Shown piece after piece: positions 55,717 through 64,000 of a stretch of DNA of 64,000 nucleotides. A model generated the notes under the pieces. The model made no database searches and had not been told where the DNA came from. It saw only the letters and a program-made list of their open reading frames with translations. Each line of letters starts with the position of its first letter. Position 1 is the stretch's first letter. Source of the DNA: Gloeopeniophorella convolvens (taxonomy: Eukaryota; Basidiomycota; Agaricomycetes; Russulales). The stretch is taken from assembly GCA_022496205.1 (NCBI GenBank), contig WTXD01000028.1, positions 62,001-126,000 on the forward strand. Reading direction: 5' to 3'. The position numbers and the translations under genes were made by a program.

Positions 55717-58700
55717 ATGGTGAAGATTCCCAAACGGCAGGCATCGTAAGTTTGCTTGCGCTTGCGTATAGCGCGACTCGATAGTGCTGGTGCTGATCAC
55801 ATATATCATCGCCACTGCCCACCTGCTGTAGCCAAAGCCACCCAGTTCAACAGAAGGGATCTGAGTGCGTTTAGCATTTGCCCGATTTATACCGCCCTTG
55901 TCAACGATAATACTTCAGGAGCGATAGCGGGACTGGCGACGAGAAGCAGGGGTCGCCGCAGCCACAGTCCGCAAAGCTCAAGGTGACCGGTAAGTACGCA
56001 ACTTCCAATGCATCCAGCAGCTTTGTCAAGAATTTCGATTCGTACTTGCAGTTGTCCGAGCGGACGGCCTTCCGCGGCGGGGATTCACAATATGCAAGCA
56101 ACGCTTCTTCGTCTCTGTGACCGACGGAGGCACCAAGAAGAACACAACCGTCGTCTCGAGCAAACAGCGGGCAGTACAATGGGACGCTGTCCTCGGCGAG
56201 TTGTACGATTCTCCTGCTGTCACCGCGACACCTGGCTAAGTCGTTCCGCCAGCACAATTAAACCGTCTCCAGGTCTCACGTTATACGTCTTCGAGAAGCG
56301 CCGCTTGCACAAGGATGGTCTTGTGGGGCAGGTGGAGATATCATTTGATTCATTGCTTCCTTCTTCACCACACGGTACGCTATCAGGACAAGCGTTCGTT
56401 GTCTGATTCGCTGAGACCAGGTTCTAGACCTTGATCTTGTCGTTGGTCCGAAGGACGGTGGCGCTCCTGGGCCTTCCAAGCAGCGGCCCACGATTCGCTT
56501 GACAGTTACCCCGCTGGAGAGCCACCCTTCCACATCGACTGAAGCTGTCAACGCGGCCGGTCCTAGGGACGTGGGCGTCAAACCTACTGAGCGCGCTGAC
56601 CAGCCCGAACCCCTGGATGCCGTTCGCGCGGAGACAGAAGCTGTAGCTGACCGCTTGCGCGGCGCTGATGAAGCCGTCGGCGATATGAGTCATCCCCTGG
56701 AGCCTCTGTCCAAGGCCATGGAGTACCTTGGCGATGCACCAGATGCGGTTGAGCGAGTCAGCAGCTTGTACGAGACGTGGTCGGGCGCTGTTGAGAAGAT
56801 GAAGTGGATTGTGGACACGGTCGATGTGATCTCAGAGGTAATTACAAGAATTTGTTGGGTCTACTGCTTTTCTAAAGCGCATCTCCTAGGTGCACCCATA
56901 CGCGAAGATAGCCTGGAGCGTTTTATCATTTATTCCAAAGGTAAGCCCTCCATCGACATAGCCTTAGTCTTGATCTCACCGTCTGCATTCAGCTCTTCTT
57001 GGCCCAAGTCGAACGCGATGCCAATATCGAGGCGTTGCTCCGCGCCATCCACGATGCCTTCGATCTCACCTCAGTGGCGAGCGCTCTCAAGACCCTCAAG
57101 CCGGGGACTAAGCAGACCCAGATCCTTGGGGAAATGTTGAAGCACGTCTCAGATTGCGGAGACTTTATCAAGACGTACGCGGCGAATGTGAAGTTTTGTG
57201 CGCTCCCTCGTCTTGGTCTATCTTTACATTTCGTACTCAATGGAAACTCGCGATTCCAGGGGAGCGTCTTCTGAAGAACGTTGCCGGTGGAACTGACGGG
57301 CGGGTCGAGAGGTATAAGACCACTCTCACCAACCTCCGCGATGAATTCCTGCGCCACGCGACAATTACCACCGAAATGACCGTAATCAAAATTCAAGACG
57401 ACATCGGGGGCCTATCTGTCGAGATCGGCCAGATTTCTAGTCGTCTTGATGGGATCTCTAGTCAGGTCGAGCGCGTCTCGGGTGATATTGCTGACGTCGG
57501 TATGAATTTTCGGCCTTGCATTTGTTTCCAATACGACCGACTTACACTACACACAGGCATGGATGCGAAAATCAGAGATATCCCGTACCCGACGGGGGCG
57601 CGCTTCCGCCTCGACAAGGGCTGCATCCCGGGGACTCGCGCGGCCTTCTTAGATCACATCACGGATTGGGTAAACAACCCTGACTCGGGGCGTGCTCTCG
57701 TGCTCTTCGGGCAAGCAGGGACGGGCAAGTCAGCCATCGCGAATGAGCTCGCGCGACGCTTCTGCGACATGCATCGCCTCAGCTCATCATTCGTCTTTTC
57801 CCGGTCGGAGCAATCAAAGGCTTATCAACCTCTTCTCTTCACCGGCCTCGTCCGAGACCTCGCGGACCGGTATGCCACGTTCAGGGCGTCACTGGGAAAG
57901 GTTGTCCAGAACGATACATCTGTCCGCCATGGCGCACAGGACTACAAGACTGTCTTCGATTCTCTGTTGCTGGGGCCGCTCTCGGACTCTCACATTATTG
58001 GCCCCGTTTTCATCATCATTGACGGGTTGGACGAGAGTCGAGCGGCTCCCGGCGAGGGCGAGCTTCATACGTTCCTCGCCGAACACATACAAGAGCTTCC
58101 ACCGAACTTCCGCGTTCTCATCACCTCGCGGTTCGAGCAAGACATCGAGGAAGCTTTCTCCGTAGCGGACTCTGTCGACGTTCTGCGCATGGACGACCCC
58201 GGTCTGGCGGCCAAGACAGGTGAAGACATCCGCGCCTACCTCAAGGCGAATCTTTCCCCGCAGGTGTTTGAGCAACATGGCAGCGAGCTCGAGAGCAAGT
58301 CGGAAGGCATATTCCAATGGGCTGCTGCTGCTTGCGAGTATATCAAACGCCCTGCGCGCGGGCTCACCGAGAAGAGTCGCATCGCCCGCCTTCTGAGCCC
58401 ATCGCCAGGAGGCAAGCGCGTGGACCCACTGGACGACCTATACAACAAAATTCTTGATTCATGCATCGACATCACCGATCCAGACGTCCAATCCCTCTTC
58501 CGATCTGTAATGGGACAACTGTTCGCTGCATTTGAACCCCTCTCCATTCGTTCTTTGACGGCTCTCCGGCAATGCGATAAGGATTCCCAAGACGACGAAG
58601 ACTCAGTATTCGTTATCGTCAATGGCCTTGGCTCGCTGTTGAGCAACGTCCATTCCCCCGATTCGACACTCCCTATCAGCCCGCTTCATACATCGTTCCG

Positions 58701-61515
58701 CGATTTCCTCACCGACAAAGACAGGGCCGGCCAATTCTCGGTCGATTTGCGCGACGCGCATCACGACTTAGCGCATATGTCTCTCGGCATGATGGACCGA
58801 GACCTCCATTTCAATATGTGTCGTCTCTTGTCTTCGTTCATGCGCAACTCTGAGGTTTCCGACCTCAAATCTCGCATCGCTGAGCACATCTCCGCCGCTC
58901 TTGCGTACGCTTGCTTGTTCTGGGACGACCACCTCGACCACATTCCTTTGCACGCCGACCTGGTTGATACAGCACGACCATTGTTCGAGACGAAGTTCCC
59001 ATTCTGGCTCGAGTCACTTAGCCTTCTCGGCAAGGTACAACTGGCCCCCGAGGCTCTGACCTCCCTGAAGAAATGGCTCGCCGGACCCCAGGACGACGTG
59101 AGTGCTTCTATCACGTGCTATTACGTATGGTTCTCACGGATCACACGACAGGGCGCCAAGTTCATGGGACTGGACGCTTTCTCGGCGTTGGTCGAAGATG
59201 CCTTGGAGTTCGTGTTGAACTTTGGCATGCCGATTGCCCAAAGCGCTCCGCACATCTACTTGTCCGCGCTACCATTTACCCCAGCATCGTCCCTCATTCG
59301 TAATCGCTACGCCAAGCTATTCCCCAATACTCTATCTCTCCGGCGCGGCAGGCTTGCAAATTGGCCAACGCAAAGGATGGTCATCCGGTTCCCACGGCTC
59401 TGCGGATCCATTGCATTCTCACCAAACGGACGGCGCGTCGTCTCCGGTTCGCAATCCGGCATGATTTGCATCTGGAATGTGACGACGGGGCAGCAAGTCG
59501 CGGAGCTGCCGAGCGGATACACGGGTCAGATTGTGGCAGTCGCGTTCTCCCCAGATGGTCGACGTATCGCCTCGGGCCTGCGCGACAACACAATCCGCGT
59601 CCTGAACGTCGCCACCGGAAAGCTTATCGCCGTGCCGTTTAGTGGTCACAAGGGTGCAGTCGAGTCAGTGGCGTTCTCTCCTGATGGCGAGGAGATCGTC
59701 TCCGGTTCCCAGGATGGCACGGTTCGAGTCTGGAAAGCCACGACAGGACAACCGGTCGCCGAACCATTTTTGGGTCACAAATCGCAGATCAGCTCCGTCG
59801 TATTCTCACCCGACGGTCGACGCATCGCTTCCGGCTCTCTAGATGGCACGGTCCGTGTGTGGGACGCCAAAACGGGAGAGGTGGCTGCAGGACCGTTTAG
59901 TGGCGACGCCCGTGGCATCACCTCCGTCTCATTCTCCCCGGATGGTCAACGCGTCGCCTCAGGTTCTAGGGACAACACGATTCGTGTCTGGAGCGTGGCC
60001 ACGGGTGCTACGGTCACCAAACCGTTCACCGGTCACACGAATCGAGTCACCTCCGTCGCCTTTTCACCCAACGGGCAGCATATCGTCTCAGGCTCAGCAG
60101 ACTTCACGGTCCGTGTCTGGGACACAGCAACAGGAGAGCCTGCTACGGAACCGTTCAGGGAGCACTCGCGCCGAGTCGACTCTGTCGCGTTTTCTCCAGA
60201 CGGTCAGCAGATCGCCTCGAGTTCGTTCGGCGGCACAATCCGAATCTGGAATGCCAAGATCAAGAAAGTCGCCCCAAAACCGTTCGATGGACACCTAGGC
60301 TCGATTCTGTCCGTCGCTTTCTCTCCAGACGGCCGGAGGGTCGCCTCTGGTTCGCAGGACAAGACGGTTCGAGTCTGGGATACCACAACGGGGAGATTGG
60401 TCGCAGGGCCGTTTGGAAGGCACACCGGTGGCGTGAACTCTGTCGCGTTTTCGCCCGACAGTCAGTATGTTGTCTCAGGGTCGGCTGACCGCACGTGCTG
60501 CCTATGGAACGTGACGACAGGAGAGCTGGCCACGGACCCGTTCCGCGGACATTCAAACACAGTCAATTCGGTCGCGTTCTCTCCTGACGGTCAACGCGTC
60601 GCCTCTGGCTCAGAGGATAGCTCTCTTCAAGTATGGGACGTCACCACCTCCAAGGTAGTTACGAAGTCATTCATCAGTGATTCCGGATTCGGGGACGAAG
60701 TTGCATCCGTTGCGTTCTCTCCGGATGGTCGACACATTGTTTCGAGCTCAAATGACTACAAGATCCGAGTTTGGAGCGCGGAGACGGGGCATCTGGTTGT
60801 TGGGCCTTTCGTGGGGAATGAGGACGGATTCTCAAACGGCCTCGCTGTGTTCTCACCTAATGGCCAACACATAGCCTTCAGCTCACCTAACGCTGCCGTA
60901 CGGGTCTGGGATTGGAACACGACCCCGCCACGACTCATTTCCGAGCCGTTTTCCAAGTCCTCGAGCGGCGGCGAAAGTACTCGGTCCTCTGTCGCGTACT
61001 CCCCGGACGGTCGACTCATTGCCTCAGGCACGTGGAACCACACTGTTTACGTTCGCGACGTCACGACGGGACAGGCGGTCGTAGGCCCGCTCTCTGGACA
61101 TGATCGCGACATCACCTGCGTCGCGTTCTCCCCAGACGGACGGTATGTCGTCTCGGGATCAACGGATGCGGCGGTCCGATTGTGGAAGATGGATTCCGTC
61201 AGCTCGGAGGCGGGCGCCGCCGCATCGAGCGCACAAGCGCTCAAAGACTCACCAAGATCCCCTGATCACCCACCTAGTGAGCCCGGTGCCGCCCAGGTCC
61301 CCATTACCCTCACCGACGACTCGACGATCGACGACGATGGCTGGATCTGCGGGGCCGGTGGCGAACTTCTCGTATGGGTCCCGGGGGTCCATCGGGTTGG
61401 CTTGCACCGCCCCGGAAACGCGTGGGTGATCGCCAAGGGCGATACTCTCCTGGACTTGAACAAGTTTGTACGTGGGCCGGATTGGGAGGCGTGCAAAGGC
61501 GATCGGGATATATGA
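55717..61515 (+). CDS. NLR: C2, helical, NACHT and WD40 domains
   Basis: Ten exons (55717-55745, 55919-55989, 56052-56234, 56273-56374, 56428-56837, 56890-56940, 56993-57197, 57260-57499, 57557-59097, 59152-61515) give 1731 residues in phase. Residues about 30-130 resemble a C2 domain (KLKVTVVRADGLPRRGF ... RAVQWDAVLGELY ... LYVFEKRRLHKDGLVGQVEI). A helical region (HPYAKIAWSVLSFIPK) like the Goodbye-type N-terminus of fungal STAND proteins follows. The NACHT domain has Walker A GQAGTGKSA near 482 and Walker B FIIIDGLDE near 582. Fourteen WD40 repeats of about 43 residues (SVAFSPDGxxIASGSxDxTVRVW) span about 1026-1624, enough for two seven-bladed propellers. The tail ends in a conserved DGWICGAGGELLVWVP block. 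Relatives such as HET-E mediate non-self recognition and cell death; this role is inferred. Confidence 0.9.
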
Positions 61516-61860
61516 AGCTTTCGGTTGGGCTCTGACAGGTGATGATTGCCCCATCGTTGGCGCGCGATTTCCCGTGGTGACCTTTTGCATTTGATACAGG
61601 ATTGGACGGGGCCGACTTGTCGAAGGTGCCCTCGCGCGAGTATCCTTTCTTGTACCGGGTGTAGGTTTCGGGCGTTGGACGAGTGGTGCGGTCAGAGGTG
61701 AGGTCGAGCACGCGTAGTGGAACCAGGATAGCATAAGTCGAAAGTTCGGATATCGATGTTTCTAACTGAAAGATACTGGTTGCTGTTCCCCAATAGGCCG
61801 TGAGCTGCCTCAAAGGGTGAAAGTCGAACAAGGTGCAGCTCCGCACCATATGTGTGGGGA
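61516..61860. other. Intergenic region, no gene seen
   Basis: The 3' flank of the NLR gene, up to the Pol III terminator of the tRNA gene. Confidence 0.5.
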
Positions 61861-61867
61861 TAAAAAA
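61861..61867 (-). terminator. Pol III terminator of tRNA-Leu
   Basis: A run of six T on the minus strand begins a few bases after the tRNA 3' end, the usual RNA polymerase III stop signal. Confidence 0.75.
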
Positions 61868-61871
61868 TAGA

Positions 61872-61953
61872 TGACGAGAGTGGGATTCGAACCCACGCCC
61901 CCGAAGAGACCAGATCCTTAGTCTGGCGCCTTAGACCGCTCGGCCATCTCGCC
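61872..61953 (-). tRNA. tRNA-Leu (anticodon AAG)
   Basis: An 82-nt tRNA on the minus strand. Acceptor stem GGCGAGA pairs with TCTCGTC plus discriminator A. The D-arm holds TGGCCGAGCGGTCTAAGGCG (box A). The anticodon stem CCAGA/TCTGG has loop CTAAGGA, so the anticodon is AAG and reads CUU/CUC. A long class II variable arm (TCTTCGGGGGC) and the T-arm GTGGGTTCGAATCCCAC (box B) follow. No intron. The variable arm and A73 fit leucine. Confidence 0.95.
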
Positions 61954-62699
61954 TTGACACGTGATATACGGTGCATCAACGGATCCTGTATCTCCTGCAA
62001 AATATCGTCCTTTTGGCTGGCGCTGGCGGGAGGGGACCAGGTACCTCTCGATGGTACGATACTGCGTACTGAAGCACTATCCGACATCCCCTCAAGCCAC
62101 ACAGTGGCTATAGCACAGGAGCACCAGACTGGACCAGCGGGGAATCATTCCTGAGACGATTCAGGTAGATGAAAGAAGCTACCGAAAAGCGCAGATGGTT
62201 CTCTAGAGGTTCGCCGTACCCGTGGGCACATACGCCACCGCCACTGACTTTCGGGTATGTTACAAAGGTTCCTCAATGCGGATTGAAATCTCCTGGGGTG
62301 GCGAACTCGGAACGATACATGCCATGTCATATGGCAGTGTAGCCATCCCCCCGACCGGTACCGTGAGTGTTGAGACATACGTCGTGCGCGACCCGTCTGC
62401 TAGCGGTATCCGGGTGTTCCTTGTAGATATCAGACACTGCGTTTTCTCTATGTACAATACAGGATCCACTTACAGCATATAGAAGAGCGATAGCACATAT
62501 AGCTTTCCCGTCATCGCCATAAGCACCGGATACCAGAGTGTTGGGTTGCGCTGGTGTAATGTCCGCTGTCAGTGCCGACTCTTTGCATCCAATGACCTGG
62601 AATGGTGCCGGGAATGTATCAAATAATGGGTTGGACTAGGGCCCTTACCGGATGCAAAGTAGAATTCTCAATATAAATGACGGCTAGGCAGATAGAACA
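61954..62699. other. Intergenic region, no gene seen
   Basis: About 0.75 kb. A plus-strand frame at 62222-62482 and its antisense shadow have no recognisable motif. Confidence 0.5.
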
Positions 62700-63890
62700 G
62701 ATGGTTGGAGGGACCGCCGACTGCCATGCGACAGTGATTAGACGCGAGATCCGCTAGTGGTGGATTGAGAAACGTTTTCCCCCGCGTAGTTGGTAGACTG
62801 ACCCTGCGTATGTGCTCCGAGTATACCCGCTTCATCGATCGAGTGAGGTAGAAGAGCACTGGATGTATTCAATGACGTCAGCCATGCGAATCCAAGCTGA
62901 GACCGAACACACATATTCCAGTGAGCATGAAGTCCAAGACTGGGGAACTGGGTGAGATCCTGAAGATACGTTCGAAAGCGGAGACGGTACCTGCAGGGAG
63001 GACTATACACATCAGAACTGTTCAGAGTCGGCCTTAGTCCCAGATGCACCATACTAAGAACGGCCTGATCCAACACTCACATGGATACGCTATGAAGGGC
63101 TTAGGGTAACGAACATCATGCCCCGCATCGGTGGCCTCGAATCTGAACGAGATGACGGTGCCCCAAATCGACATCGCGATCGAGGACAATAGAAGCAGCA
63201 CCAGCGGACCCTGGGGATAAGTTGGGTTAAGCCGATCATCAGAGAAGCGAAGTAAAAGACCAACAATAATGTACATGTTTTTGCCGACGATCTGGCTTGC
63301 TTGATCAAAAGATGGTATGAGAAAGTGCAGAGAAGTGCGCACGTAATAACACCGCCGAATCATCAATGCCTGGATAGGCACTGCTATAGGCAGAGTCTGC
63401 GAACGCAGGAGACTTCAGGGTGAATTTGAAAAATCCGACTAGCTACGCACGAGGATAACGTGGATGAAATCGGCCCAAGTTGGAGTAAACTGGAACACAA
63501 CGACCAGTCAAAGAATAAACAACGTCCTGATAGTCAGAGACTCTGGGAGGGGCAATAAATAAGTACACGCACGAGCTGTCCAAAATGTTGTACATAGTTT
63601 CGCCAAACGGACGCAAAACAGATGCCCGTCTGCACGCTTTCGCGAGGACCCGTTGTCAATCAGTACCGCAGCTCGAAAGCGAGATGTGATGAAGATACGC
63701 ACAAGCCGACGGTAGCCACAAATATTACGAGCAGCGACATGAATATGCCTTCGGTATGCTCTGCGGTAGACAACCACCGAGAGAGCTGTGAGATAACGAG
63801 GCCTGTTTCCAAGCCCTGGATGAAAAGGCCAACTATGCCTGGGGCGATGACGTTGCCCTGACTCTGTGCGAGATCAGCCGGCGAGGCCAT
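62700..63890 (-). pseudogene. DUF6534-like membrane protein, probably degraded
   Basis: From the ATG at 63890 the first exon reads MASPADLAQSQGNVIAPGIV ... GIFMSLLVIFVATVGLC, like the start and first helices of fungal DUF6534 proteins. Plausible exons continue as TGICFASVWRNYVQHFGQL, FTPTWADFIHVIL joined to TLPIAVPIQALMIRRCYY, and then IVGKNMYIIVGLLL. Further down, LLLSSIAMSIWGTVISFRFE and LFYLTRSMKRVYSEHIRR also match the family pattern. The frames after about 63250 cannot all be joined with good splice sites, so the 3' half appears damaged, or has introns I failed to place. The family is predicted multi-pass membrane protein with unknown function. Confidence 0.5.
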
Positions 63891-64000
63891 CTTGTTTCAT
63901 GAAAATCCGCGAGATCAGGTGCGTAGACGCGAGATGTGTGAGGGAAGAAAAGACGAGACCTGGTCGATACAGTAAGTTCAAGTAAGCGTATAGATTGCTG

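Noticed and set aside
61872..61953. Reading the tRNA as tRNA-Ser
   Set aside because: Both are class II tRNAs, but the 7-nt loop CTAAGGA places AAG at positions 34-36, which is leucine, and A73 also fits leucine.
1..64000. CRISPR arrays, bacterial operons or ribosome binding sites
   Set aside because: The genes are spliced and eukaryotic, and no regularly spaced short direct repeats were seen.

Overview
The window is nuclear DNA from a basidiomycete fungus, most likely an Agaricomycete (a polypore-type wood decayer is a guess). The evidence is many short introns of about 38-75 nt with GT(A/G)AGT donors, expanded F-box/leucine-rich-repeat paralogues with an ILPPELLARIF-type core, a C2-NACHT-WD40 NLR, and DUF6534-like membrane protein remnants. 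All gene models below were spliced by eye. Most multi-exon models keep phase across every junction and have a coding length divisible by three.

Layout. 1-3.05 kb: an F-box core running off the left edge and a complete F-box/LRR gene. 5.4-10.4 kb: a divergent pair, a Reb1/TTF1-like Myb gene (minus) and an SPT5-like NGN/KOW gene (plus), sharing a 0.9-kb gap. 11.1-15.6 kb: a second F-box/LRR gene and the housekeeping gene for eEF1B-gamma. 16.8-29.8 kb: a tandem segmental duplication with a ~6.3-kb unit. Each unit carries one intact small gene of unknown family (197 and 199 aa) and one decayed paralogue. 30.4-31.2 kb: an Hsp20 gene with TATA box and heat-shock element. 31.7-35.8 kb: a broken F-box gene and an F-box/LRR gene. 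36.0-38.0 kb: a secreted glycoside-hydrolase-like protein. 38-44.2 kb: mostly gene-free, becoming very GC-rich. 44.2-47.05 kb: a two-finger GATA transcription factor. 47-53 kb: gene-poor, with one membrane-protein relic. 53.0-54.5 kb: a CHZ1-type histone chaperone and a small conserved fungal protein. 55.7-61.5 kb: a 1731-residue NLR. Then tRNA-Leu(AAG) and a degraded DUF6534-like gene at the right edge.

Stable genes (eEF1B-gamma, Hsp20, CHZ1, GATA factor, tRNA) alternate with fast-evolving accessory material: F-box cluster, segmental duplication, NLR, and Spt5/Reb1-like paralogues. The most unusual items are the Spt5-like/Reb1-like divergent pair, the duplicated unknown gene family, and several very small exons. 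The latter include a 12-nt exon inside a GATA zinc finger, a 10-nt exon in the secreted enzyme and a 9-nt terminal exon in eEF1B-gamma.
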